A stretch of DNA of 64,000 nt, from assembly GCA_963851105.1 (NCBI GenBank), contig CAWKNP010000008.1:558001-622000 (forward strand). Reading direction: 5' to 3'. Below are positions 46,118-53,970 of the stretch, piece after piece (within the stretch, counting starts at the first letter, position 1; every line of letters begins with the position of its first letter). The position numbers and the translations under genes were made by a program. The notes under the pieces are model-generated. The model saw only the letters and a program-made list of their open reading frames with translations, made no database searches and had not been told where the DNA came from. This DNA is from DATARN01 sp963851105 (GTDB lineage: Bacteria; Actinomycetota; Acidimicrobiia; Acidimicrobiales; Palsa-688).

Positions 46118-46771
46118 CTACTTGTAGCGGTGGGCAAAGATCAGGCTCATGGCCTCGGCCCGGGTGGCCTCGTTGGCCCGGAACAGACCCCGCACCGCCG
46201 AGGTGACCGTCGTACTTCCGGGCTTGCGGACCCCCCGCATCGACATGCACAGGTGCTCGGCCTCGACCACCACCAGGACCCCGCGAGGCTCGAGGACTCG
46301 TTCGATCTCCTCGGCGATCTGCGTCGTGAGCCGCTCCTGGACCTGGGGGCGGCGGGCGTAGCCCTCGACCAAGCGGGCCAGCTTGGACAGCCCGGTGATG
46401 CGGCCGTCGACGTTCGGGATGTAGGCCACGTGGGCGGCGCCGATCCACGGGACGAGGTGATGCTCGCATGTGCTGTAGAGGGCGATGTCCTTGACCATCA
46501 CCATCTCGTCGTGGCCCTCTTCGAAGGTCACATTGAGATGGCGGCCGGGATCCTCGTGCAGGCCGGAAAAGATCTCGGCGTACATCTTGGCCACCCGGTC
46601 GGGTGTGGCCACCAAGCCGTCACGTTCGGGGTCCTCGCCGATCGCCTCCAGGATCTCCCGGACGGCCCGCCGGATCCGCGCCTGATCGATGGCGGGCGCC
46701 GGGACCGGGTTGTCGAGGGCATCGTCGTCGTCGGTGACCGGTCGGAGGGGCCGGCCGAAGGTGCTGGTCAT
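46118..46771 (-). CDS. folE: GTP cyclohydrolase I
   Basis: First folate step: GTP to dihydroneopterin triphosphate. 217 aa from ATG 46771, overlapping the ftsH stop (ATGA). ~30-residue variable N-terminus, then LEAIGEDPERDGLVATPDRV, DIALYSTCEHHLVPWIGAAH (zinc Cys and His), YIPNVDGRITGLSKLARLVE, QERLTTQIAEEIERVLEPRG and VVVEAEHLCMSMRGVRKPGS (second zinc Cys). Full-length, active-looking. Confidence 0.97.
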   Translation of the reverse strand: MTSTFGRPLRPVTDDDDALDNPVPAPAIDQARIRRAVREILEAIGEDPERDGLVATPDRVAKMYAEIFSGLHEDPGRHLNVTFEEGHDEMVMVKDIALYSTCEHHLVPWIGAAHVAYIPNVDGRITGLSKLARLVEGYARRPQVQERLTTQIAEEIERVLEPRGVLVVVEAEHLCMSMRGVRKPGSTTVTSAVRGLFRANEATRAEAMSLIFAHRYK

Positions 46772-48696
46772 TCGTCGCCCGCGGGCTTGGCCTCGCGGAG
46801 GTGGGCACCGCCGTTGACGGCCCCGGCCCCGTTGGTCGCGACCGGCGTCGCGCCGTTGGTGCGGCCGTCGGGGGGCCAGTCGGCCAGGGGCCCGATGATG
46901 GCGTCCAGGTCGGCGCCGTCGAGGGTCTCCTTCTCGACCAGGGCCGCGGCCAGGCGGTCGAGGGTCTCGCGGTGCAGGGTCAAGATGCTGCGGGCCCGCT
47001 CGTGGGCTTCGTCGATCATGCGGCGCACCTCGGCGTCGATGCTGGCCGCCACCTGCTCGGAGTAGTTGGGCTCGTGGCCGAAGTCCCGGCCGAGGAAGAC
47101 CTCGCCATTTTTCCGGCCGAGCGTCTGGGGGCCAAGCAGGTCGCTCATGCCGTACTCGGTAACCATGGCCCGGGCGATGGTCGTCGCCTTCTCGATGTCG
47201 TTCTCGGCGCCGGTCGTGGGCTCCTCGAAGATCAGCTCTTCGGCGGTACGGCCGCCGAGGCACATGGTCATGGCGTCGCGCAATTCGCTGCGGCTGTGGT
47301 TGTACTTGTCCTCGGGGAGGGTGAAGGTCAATCCCAGTGAGCGGCTGCGGGCCACGATCGAGACCTTGTGGATGGGGTCGGCGAAGGTAAGGACGTGGCC
47401 CACGATCACGTGGCCGCCCTCGTGATAGGCGGTCACGAGCTTGTCCTTCTCGCTCATGATCAGCGACTTGCGCTCGGGACCGGCAATGACGCGGTCGATG
47501 GCGTCTTCGAGCTGGGGCATGCCGATCTTTGTCAGGTTGTGGCGGGCCGACAGCAAGGCGGCCTCGTTGAGCAGGTTGGCGAGATCGGCTCCGGTGAAGC
47601 CCGGGGTCCGCTTGGCCAGGGTCTCCAGGCTCACTCCGGGCACCAATGGCTTCCCCTTGGCGTGCACCTCGAGGATCGCCTTGCGCCCCGCCACGTCGGG
47701 GCGGTCCACCACGATCTGGCGGTCGAAACGGCCTGGTCGCAGCAGGGCGGGATCCAAGATGTCGGGCCGGTTGGTGGCCGCGATCAGGATGATGCCGCCC
47801 TTCACGTCGAAGCCGTCCATCTCGACGAGCAGCTGGTTGAGCGTCTGTTCCCGCTCGTCGTGACCGCCGCCGAGGCCGGCACCACGGTGGCGACCAACCG
47901 CGTCGATCTCGTCCATGAAGATGATGGCGGGGGCGCTCGCCTTGGCCTGCTCGAACAGGTCGCGCACTCGGCTGGCGCCGACGCCAACGAACATCTCGAC
48001 GAAATCGGAGCCGGAGATCGAGAAGAAGGGGACACCCGCTTCGCCCGCCACCGCCCGGGCCAGCAGCGTCTTGCCCGTTCCCGGCGGCCCGAAGAGCAGC
48101 ACGCCCTTCGGGACCTTGGCGCCCATGGCCTGGAACTTGGCCGGGGACTGGAGGAAGTCCTTGATTTCCTCGAGCTCGGCCACCGCCTCGTCGGCGCCCG
48201 CGACGTCGGCGAAGGTGACCTTGGGCTGGTCCTTGGACACTTGGCGGGCCTTGGCCTTGCCGAACTGCATGACCTTGCTGCCGCTGCCCTGCATGGAGTT
48301 GAGGATGAAGATGAAGCCGCCGAACAGCAGGAGTATCGGGGCGAAGTTGAGCAGCAGGCTCACCCAGATCGAGGTCTTGGAGTGCTTGGCGGAGACTTCC
48401 GCGACGCCCTTGTCGAGCAGCGACTGGGTCAGCTGGTCGGTGAAGCGGTCGGGGTAGGTGGCGTCATAGCGCGCCCCGGTGTTGGTCCCGTTGGCACCTT
48501 TCAGGCGCCCGCTGACCTTGTTGGATCCATCGTGCAAGGTGGCCGAGGCGACCTGGCCGCTGGCGATCTTCTGCTCGAACTGGCTGAGCGTGTAGTGCTC
48601 GACCGTCGCCTTGGGCCGGAATATCTGGACCCCGATGAGGACGAGGACCCCAACCAGCACCACGTAGAGAAGTGGACTGCGCAGTGCCTTTTTCAT
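46768..48696 (-). CDS. ftsH: ATP-dependent zinc metalloprotease FtsH
   Basis: Membrane AAA protease degrading membrane and soluble regulatory proteins. 642 aa. Two transmembrane helices (residues ~9-26 and ~111-131), AAA domain with Walker A GPPGTGKT (203-210), Walker B IIFMDEID (258-265), SRH ATNRPDILDPALLRPGRFDR, and the zinc site HEGGH (425-429). C-terminus Ala/Gly-rich. 68 bp after hpt; same run as folE. The hpt-ftsH-folE-folP order is typical of Actinobacteria. Confidence 0.98.
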   Translation of the reverse strand: MKKALRSPLLYVVLVGVLVLIGVQIFRPKATVEHYTLSQFEQKIASGQVASATLHDGSNKVSGRLKGANGTNTGARYDATYPDRFTDQLTQSLLDKGVAEVSAKHSKTSIWVSLLLNFAPILLLFGGFIFILNSMQGSGSKVMQFGKAKARQVSKDQPKVTFADVAGADEAVAELEEIKDFLQSPAKFQAMGAKVPKGVLLFGPPGTGKTLLARAVAGEAGVPFFSISGSDFVEMFVGVGASRVRDLFEQAKASAPAIIFMDEIDAVGRHRGAGLGGGHDEREQTLNQLLVEMDGFDVKGGIILIAATNRPDILDPALLRPGRFDRQIVVDRPDVAGRKAILEVHAKGKPLVPGVSLETLAKRTPGFTGADLANLLNEAALLSARHNLTKIGMPQLEDAIDRVIAGPERKSLIMSEKDKLVTAYHEGGHVIVGHVLTFADPIHKVSIVARSRSLGLTFTLPEDKYNHSRSELRDAMTMCLGGRTAEELIFEEPTTGAENDIEKATTIARAMVTEYGMSDLLGPQTLGRKNGEVFLGRDFGHEPNYSEQVAASIDAEVRRMIDEAHERARSILTLHRETLDRLAAALVEKETLDGADLDAIIGPLADWPPDGRTNGATPVATNGAGAVNGGAHLREAKPAGDE

Positions 48697-48764
48697 ATCC
48701 GGGCCAGGCTACAGCCGATGGCCCGGCCTATCCGAAGCGGCTGGCGCCGCCCCCGCCGAGGTTG

Positions 48765-49328
48765 TCAACCGCCCGAGAGGCCCTCATAGACACAGATATA
48801 GGGCAGGTTCCGGTACCGTTCGGCGGCATCGAGGCCGTAGCCCACGACGAATTCCGGCGGGATGTGGAACCCGGTGTAGGCGAGATCAGATTCCACCCGC
48901 TGGGTCCCCTCCTTGACGAGGAGGGCGCATACCTCGAGGCTGACGGGGTTGCGGGCCAAGAGGTTCTTGCGAAGGTAGGACAGTGTCAGGCCGGAGTCGA
49001 CGATGTCCTCGACGACCAGAACCGACCGGTCGGTGAGGTCGAGGTCGAGGTCCTTCACGATGCGCACCACACCGCTGGTGCGCGTCGAGCGGCCATAGGA
49101 CGCCACCGCCATGAAGTCGAACTCGACCGGGAGGTCGATGGCGCGGGCGAGGTCGCTCATGAAGACGAAAGCGCCCTTCAAAACGCCGACCAAAAGGGGA
49201 ACGCGGCCGTGGTAGTCCTCGGTGATCTGCTGGCCCAGCTCCTTGATCCGGGCCTGCAGCGTGGCCTCGTTGATCAGCACCCGGCCGAGCGCGCGGTCCC
49301 GCGCCGCCGGAGGGTTGGGCTCACTCAT
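48765..49328 (-). CDS. hpt: Hypoxanthine phosphoribosyltransferase
   Basis: Purine salvage: hypoxanthine or guanine plus PRPP to IMP/GMP. 187 aa from ATG 49328; the open frame's earlier codon at 49355 adds only nine residues. PLLVGVLKGAFVFMSDLARA, the dipeptide SYGRST segment, and the PRPP loop VLVVEDIVDSGLTLSYL are canonical, followed by VVGYGLDAAERYRNLPYI. 33 bp downstream of tilS: tilS-hpt-ftsH is a widespread bacterial cluster. Confidence 0.97.
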   Translation of the reverse strand: MSEPNPPAARDRALGRVLINEATLQARIKELGQQITEDYHGRVPLLVGVLKGAFVFMSDLARAIDLPVEFDFMAVASYGRSTRTSGVVRIVKDLDLDLTDRSVLVVEDIVDSGLTLSYLRKNLLARNPVSLEVCALLVKEGTQRVESDLAYTGFHIPPEFVVGYGLDAAERYRNLPYICVYEGLSGG

Positions 49329-49361
49329 GCCGTGGTCACGGTAGCCGGTGCCCAACGTGCG

Positions 49362-50258
49362 CTAGCCGCCCGCAGTGACCGTCAGTCGGCCCTTAGAGCG
49401 GCGCACAATACGGCCGCCGCTCAGCTCGCAGGCCGTGGCGTGGCCCCGGATGACGGCCAGGACGCGGTCGACCTCGGCGGCCGAAGGTGGGTGGTGGTCG
49501 GCCTCGCCCGCCCGCAGCCACGTGCGGATCGCCCGACGCACGACCGGTTCGGGACCGGTGGCGGCGGCGCGGGCGTCGGTCGGGTCCACCTGCTCTGCCA
49601 GGTCGTCGAGCAGTGTTGCCTCGGCGCCCAGGTAGCCGGCTTGGCGGGCCAAGACGGGCACGGGATCGCGACCGGCGATATCCGCCATGAGGGGCAGAAG
49701 CTCCGCCCGGATCCGGTTGCGGGTGAAGCGGGCATCGGCATTGCTGGCGTCGTCGACCGGGTCGAGACCCGACGCCGCGCACAGGGCGTGGGTCTCCGCC
49801 CGGCGCAGCCGCAGGAGGGGGCGGGCGGCCCGACCGTTCGGGCGCATCGGTGACAGGCCGTCAAGGCCGGCGCCGCGCAAGAGGTTGATCAGCATCGTCT
49901 CGGCCAGGTCGTCGGCGGTGTGGCCGGTCATGACGCCCGGGGGCAGGACGGCGTAGCGCGCCGCTCGGGCTCGGGCCTCCAAGTTGGGCCCGGGGGCAAC
50001 GGCAACGCCGCGGGACTCAAAACCGGCGCCGAGGTCGGTGGCAGCCGCTTTCACCACCAGCGCCTCTTCGGCCGAGCCTTCGCGCAGGCCATGGTCGACA
50101 TGGATGGCGGTGACCACGAGGCCGGCCGCCACCGCCAACACGAGCAGGGCGAGCGAGTCGGCCCCACCAGAAACCGCGCACGCCACCGCCCCGGCGCCGG
50201 GCGGGGGAAAGTCACAGCGGGCCAGCAACTGGCGACTCCAAGGCGGCGGCCCGACCAT
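49362..50258 (-). CDS. tilS: tRNA(Ile)-lysidine synthetase
   Basis: Converts C34 of the CAU tRNA-Ile to lysidine so that it reads AUA. 298 aa, a short TilS consisting of the N-type ATPase domain and a helical part only. PP-loop CAVSGGADSLALLVL, HVDHGLREGSAEEA, VMTGHTADDLAETMLINLLR and GLDGLSPMRP are canonical; DASNADARFTRNRIR follows. C-terminal SGGRIVRRSKGRL. ATG 50258. Confidence 0.95.
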   Translation of the reverse strand: MVGPPPWSRQLLARCDFPPPGAGAVACAVSGGADSLALLVLAVAAGLVVTAIHVDHGLREGSAEEALVVKAAATDLGAGFESRGVAVAPGPNLEARARAARYAVLPPGVMTGHTADDLAETMLINLLRGAGLDGLSPMRPNGRAARPLLRLRRAETHALCAASGLDPVDDASNADARFTRNRIRAELLPLMADIAGRDPVPVLARQAGYLGAEATLLDDLAEQVDPTDARAAATGPEPVVRRAIRTWLRAGEADHHPPSAAEVDRVLAVIRGHATACELSGGRIVRRSKGRLTVTAGG

Positions 50259-50321
50259 GAAGCCAGTCTTACCGCCCGCCCGGTCGGGCGCCGGCAGGTC
50301 GCGGGCGACGGACAGGCGCCC

Positions 50322-51425
50322 TCAGCGGGCGGCGGCGGGGCTCGGGTTGCCGGAGCGGACCCGCTCGACCCAACGGTTGGGCTCACGGATCTCGGCCAGG
50401 TCGGGAAGCCACTCGGGCCCCTGCCACACCTGGGCCAGGAAGTCGCGGCCCATGTCGGCCTCGATGGTCTCGATGAACTGCTCCCCTTGCTCGTACTGGC
50501 GCATCTTGGCGTCGAGGCCGACGAGGGTGCTGATCATCTTCATGGCGCCCTTCTGCTCCCGGCGCTGGCGCAGGACCCGGCTGAAGCGCTCGGCGCTCGG
50601 GATGCGATCGGCGCCCGCCCGGTCCATTGTCACGTCGCCGTGCCCCTCGAGCAGGCTCATCAAGCCGCCGATCTGCTGGATGGCCTCGTACTGCTCGGGG
50701 CCCGCCAGGAGGGTGATGAGGCCACCGTCGTCGAGAGGGTTGTGCCCCGAGCGCATGGCGTCGGTGGCCCGGCGGAGGGCTTCCATGAAGCGCTTGGGGT
50801 CGGGCTCCACGCCGGCCAGCGTGGACTCGATGAGTGAGAGGAAGTAAGGCCGCATCCACTCGATACCGGTGAACTGCATGCGGTGGGTCACCTCGTGGAG
50901 GGCCAGCCACAGGCGGAACTCACGGGGCGGGAAGGCGAAGCGCTTCTCGAGGGCCAGCACGTTCGGGCCCACGTAGTAGACGATGTCCTGCTCCTCGGGG
51001 TTCTCGTCCTCTATGAGCAACTGGTCGTACTGCCCGAGCACCCGGGTGCTCATCCACCCGAGCAACAACCCCACTTGCGTCCCCGCCACGCTGCGGCCGA
51101 CACGGGCCACCGGAAGCTGGATCGGCCCGAAGTTGGTGGGCTGGTCGAGGGCCGCGGCCAGCTTGTCGGTGACTGGCCGCAACAACCGCTGGAACGACGC
51201 GATGTTGGCGTGGACCCAGCCGGCGCGGTCGGTAACCCGGGCGCGGGCAGGACCGGCGGAGGATTTGAGCCCGGTCTCCTTTTCGACCAGCTGCTCGGCC
51301 TCGGCCGTCAACTCCTCGAAATCGGGCTCGAGGGTGCGGTAGAGGTAGGAGTCTTCGAGGGGTTCATGGCCCGCCACCCGAACCGCGACTCGTTCGGCGA
51401 GATCCCAGGCAACCGGCTCGGTCAC
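50322..51425 (-). CDS. Zinc-dependent metalloprotease, TIGR03624-like
   Basis: 367 aa from GTG 51425. The zinc motif is HEVTH at about residues 177-181 (WLALHEVTHRMQF), with a likely third ligand in LLEGHGDVTMD. This matches the actinobacterial 'coenzyme F420 biosynthesis associated' / zinc-dependent metalloprotease family located beside tilS. N-terminal helical; no signal peptide. F420 involvement in the family name is based on phylogenetic profile, not biochemistry. 4 bp downstream of a small membrane protein gene, so probably co-translated with it. Confidence 0.88.
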   Translation of the reverse strand: MTEPVAWDLAERVAVRVAGHEPLEDSYLYRTLEPDFEELTAEAEQLVEKETGLKSSAGPARARVTDRAGWVHANIASFQRLLRPVTDKLAAALDQPTNFGPIQLPVARVGRSVAGTQVGLLLGWMSTRVLGQYDQLLIEDENPEEQDIVYYVGPNVLALEKRFAFPPREFRLWLALHEVTHRMQFTGIEWMRPYFLSLIESTLAGVEPDPKRFMEALRRATDAMRSGHNPLDDGGLITLLAGPEQYEAIQQIGGLMSLLEGHGDVTMDRAGADRIPSAERFSRVLRQRREQKGAMKMISTLVGLDAKMRQYEQGEQFIETIEADMGRDFLAQVWQGPEWLPDLAEIREPNRWVERVRSGNPSPAAAR

Positions 51426-51429
51426 CGGG

Positions 51430-51564
51430 CTACTGCTTCGGATACTTGAGGCTCACGACCTTGACCAGGTAGGCGATCCCGATGCCGAGACACAGCAACA
51501 CGGTGGCCACGATGATGAAAAAGGAGATCCAATAGGTCCACACCTCTGCTGCGAGGATCCGCAT
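51430..51564 (-). CDS. 44-aa single-helix membrane protein
   Basis: ATG 51564 to TAG 51430, 44 residues. It reads MRILAAEVWTYW, then a ~25-residue hydrophobic helix (ISFFIIVATVLLCLGIGIAY), and ends LVKVVSLKYPKQ. Too short for standard gene callers but with good composition, a clear transmembrane helix, basic C-terminus (positive-inside suggests N-out) and only 4 bp before the metalloprotease GTG. May anchor or regulate the metalloprotease (inference). Confidence 0.65.
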   Translation of the reverse strand: MRILAAEVWTYWISFFIIVATVLLCLGIGIAYLVKVVSLKYPKQ

Positions 51565-51632
51565 GACGCCGATCGTACTCACTCATCTACCCTCACCCAC
51601 CTCACCGCATGCGAAGGCCCGAGGCGCCCGTC

Positions 51633-51821
51633 TCACGCGATCTTGCGGCCGCGGGTCCGGGGGACGGCCATGGGTTCGTGCTGGTAGCAGTACTTGCCGT
51701 TGTTGTAGATCGAAAGGCGAGTGGTGCAGCTCGGTTCACGGCATACACGGTCCTTCTCAAAGGCCCGTGAGGGTCGCTCGTTACCGACGAGGGCGTGTCC
51801 CCCGAGAGATCGATCGCTCAT
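51633..51821 (-). CDS. Small Cys4-type putative zinc-finger protein
   Basis: 62 aa from ATG 51821 (GAGG six bases upstream); TTG 51833 would add four residues. Cys27-x4-Cys32 ... Cys45-x2-His48 in RVCREPSCTTRLSIYNNGKY-C-Y-Q-H could bind zinc; the last 12 residues are basic (RTRGRK). Looks like a conserved actinobacterial family, unknown function. It follows the sigma/anti-sigma pair by 28 bp and may be part of that unit. Confidence 0.75.
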   Translation of the reverse strand: MSDRSLGGHALVGNERPSRAFEKDRVCREPSCTTRLSIYNNGKYCYQHEPMAVPRTRGRKIA

Positions 51822-51849
51822 ATACGTCCTCAACGCTCCTTATGCGACG

Positions 51850-52170
51850 CTATTCCCAGCGGTATTCGGTGCCCGGGGGCTGTCCGGATGCCTCCATGAG
51901 GGCCCGAAATACCCGTTGCCGGAGCGCGTCCGGAACCTGATCGCGGCACTTGCGAGCTACGACCGCTTTGATCTCCGCCTCGAAGTCGAATGCGTCCAGG
52001 CACGGAGCGCACTCGTGGAGGTGGACCGTGATCTCCAGCCGGCGCTCGGTCGTCAGCTCCCCGTCCAAGAAGTGGTAGAGGGTGTCGATGGCCTCGCGGC
52101 AGCCTGACTTGTCAAGCCAGAACGGTCGTTCCCCGCTGGGCCCGGTCTGGTGATCGTCCTGCTCGTCCAT
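51850..52170 (-). CDS. Zinc-binding anti-sigma factor (RsrA/ZAS-like)
   Basis: 106 aa. Cys24 and the motif His50-x3-Cys54-x2-Cys57 (HLHECAPC) form the zinc site of redox anti-sigma factors (ZAS family) such as RsrA, where oxidation to a disulfide releases the sigma factor. Helical N-terminus with REAIDTLYHFLDGELTTERR. Six bp after the sigma gene stop, hence coupled. The cognate sigma is the ECF factor upstream. The thiol-redox role is by analogy. Confidence 0.9.
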   Translation of the reverse strand: MDEQDDHQTGPSGERPFWLDKSGCREAIDTLYHFLDGELTTERRLEITVHLHECAPCLDAFDFEAEIKAVVARKCRDQVPDALRQRVFRALMEASGQPPGTEYRWE

Positions 52171-52176
52171 AAGGTC

Positions 52177-52758
52177 TCAACTTTGGCTCTCCGGAACCGG
52201 GGCGACAAGGCCCCGCTGCATACCAAAGTCAAACAACGCCTTCTGCAGCGCCTTTCTTCCGCGGTGCAGGCGACTCATGACCGTCCCGATGGGAATCTCG
52301 AGGATGTCGGCGATCTCCTTGTAGGAAAAACCTTCCACATCGGCCAGCAGAACGGCCATGCGGAACGCCTCGGGAAGGGACTCGACCGCGTCTTTGACGT
52401 CTGACTCGGTGAAGTGCTCCAGCACCTCTTCCTCGGCGCTGCGGCCCGCCGCCACCGCCTCCAACCCGCCCATGCGGCGGTAGAGATAGAGGTCTTCGAC
52501 ATCGTCGAGCTCGGTCTGCTCCGGCCGGCGCTTCTTCGAGCGGTACGAGTTGATGAAGGTGTTGGTCAGGATCTTGTACAGCCACGCCTTGAGGTTGGTC
52601 CCCTCCTGGAAGGTCCCGAACGCCCGGTACGCCTTGAGGTAGGTCTCCTGGACAAGGTCCTCGGCGTCGGAGGGGTTGCGGGTCATACGCAACGCGGCGG
52701 TATACAACGAACCCATGTGTTGCATGGCAAGGTCAGCGAATGTCGCCTGATCTGCCAT
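52177..52758 (-). CDS. ECF sigma factor, SigR/SigH group
   Basis: 193 aa. Region 2: MGSLYTAALRMTRNPSDAED followed by LVQETYLKAYRAFGTF; region 4: LPEAFRMAVLLADVEGFSYK and EIADILEIPIGTVMSRLHRG with RKALQKAL. This is the ECF12/SigR-type (thiol oxidative stress) pattern. 36 bp downstream of the glycosyltransferase gene; followed by the zinc anti-sigma factor. An upstream SigR-type promoter is not convincing. Confidence 0.93.
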   Translation of the reverse strand: MADQATFADLAMQHMGSLYTAALRMTRNPSDAEDLVQETYLKAYRAFGTFQEGTNLKAWLYKILTNTFINSYRSKKRRPEQTELDDVEDLYLYRRMGGLEAVAAGRSAEEEVLEHFTESDVKDAVESLPEAFRMAVLLADVEGFSYKEIADILEIPIGTVMSRLHRGRKALQKALFDFGMQRGLVAPVPESQS

Positions 52759-52794
52759 AGGAAAGACCTTACTGGTGGGGTGTGACAGTTAGAT

Positions 52795-53970
52795 TCACCA
52801 TTTGTCCGCGAGCACTTCGGTGTAGATACCCAGGTGACGGCGGGCTGACTCAGGCCAGGTGAAGCGGCGCACGACCCGCCGGCCCCCCACCTGCAGGCGG
52901 GCCCGCAGCTCACCGTCGACCATCAGCGCCTCCATGGCCTCAGCCAGCGCGCCAGCATCGGCCGGGGGCACCAGCAGGGCGTCGGCGCCCGCGCTCAGGT
53001 ACTCCTGGAACACTTCGATGTCCGTGGCCACGACGGGGAGATCGGCGCTGAGCGCCTCGAGGACGACGAGCCCCCAGCCCTCCTTGAGCGACGGGAAGGC
53101 AAGGGCGTCGGCGGCGCGGTACCACGCCGCCAGCGCCTCGTCGGACACGGTGCCGAGCATCACCACATCTGAGCCGAGCTCGAGGCCCAGGTCATGCAAA
53201 CCGGCCAGAGCCACGTTGCGGTAGGCGGCGTAGTCCTGGAAAGAATGGCCGCCAACCACCGCCAGCACCGGGCCCGGTTCCCCCCGAGCCTCGAGACGGG
53301 CCTTCAGCCGGCCCAGCGCCTCCAGCAGGTACACGCTGCCCTTGCGGGGTTCGATGCCCCCCACCGCCAGGAACAGAAACCGGTCATCGGCGCCGATGCC
53401 GGCCCGCACAGCCGCCCGGCGCGCGGCAGGAATAGGAGGGAACCGCGAGGTGTCGACACCGTTGTGCACCACGGTGGCGGCGACGTCGTACTCCTCCTTC
53501 AGCAGCCGCCGCCAGTGGTCGCTCACCACCAGGATGCGGTCGGGATCGAGGATTGCCCGGCGCTGGCAGTCGACCAGGGCCTGGGTCGTGAAGTCGTCGA
53601 CATGGTGGACGGTGCGCACGACGGTCACGTCGGCCCCCGCCTGACGCACCCGTACCGCGGCGCGCGCCGATATGCAGTCCTGGGTGTGGAGAATGTCGAA
53701 ATCCCCGGCGAGGTCGGCCAGCCCCGCCGCCAAGGCGTCGACCGACGTGAACACCCGCTCCTCGAGGGTCGCAGCCGGGGGCGGCGACGGCACGAGGACG
53801 TGACGGGCGCCGATGGGCCGGTAAAAGCCGTCGCCACCGGCCCCGCTGCCGAGCGCGACCACCACGGGATCGAATCCCAGCCCGACCATGGCTTCGGCCA
53901 GCGCCAAGGTGTGCACGACGCCACCGCGCGGCTTGGTCGAGTAGGTGACCAGCGCCACCCGGGGCGTCAC
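52795..53970 (-). CDS. MSMEG_0565-family glycosyltransferase
   Basis: GT4 glycosyltransferase, 391 aa. GTG 53970 overlaps the FdrA stop (GTGA). VALVTYSTKPRGGVVHTLAL, LHTQDCISARAA, VVRTVHHVDDF, VVHNGVDTSRFP, AVGGIEPRKGSVYLLEALGR and FPSLKEGWGLVVLEALSADL; the 'STKPRGGVVHTL' and 'EPRKGS' elements are those of the MSMEG_0565 family, one member of the Sll0783-0787/MSMEG_0565-0572 nitrogen cluster. Last gene of the carbamate kinase-fdrA operon. Acceptor and donor unknown. Confidence 0.88.
   Translation of the reverse strand: MTPRVALVTYSTKPRGGVVHTLALAEAMVGLGFDPVVVALGSGAGGDGFYRPIGARHVLVPSPPPAATLEERVFTSVDALAAGLADLAGDFDILHTQDCISARAAVRVRQAGADVTVVRTVHHVDDFTTQALVDCQRRAILDPDRILVVSDHWRRLLKEEYDVAATVVHNGVDTSRFPPIPAARRAAVRAGIGADDRFLFLAVGGIEPRKGSVYLLEALGRLKARLEARGEPGPVLAVVGGHSFQDYAAYRNVALAGLHDLGLELGSDVVMLGTVSDEALAAWYRAADALAFPSLKEGWGLVVLEALSADLPVVATDIEVFQEYLSAGADALLVPPADAGALAEAMEALMVDGELRARLQVGGRRVVRRFTWPESARRHLGIYTEVLADKW

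Noticed and set aside
52759..52794. SigR-type autoregulatory promoter (GGGAAT-N18-GTT) upstream of the ECF sigma gene
   Set aside because: Only a weak GAAT is present and spacing does not fit; the gene may be read from upstream.
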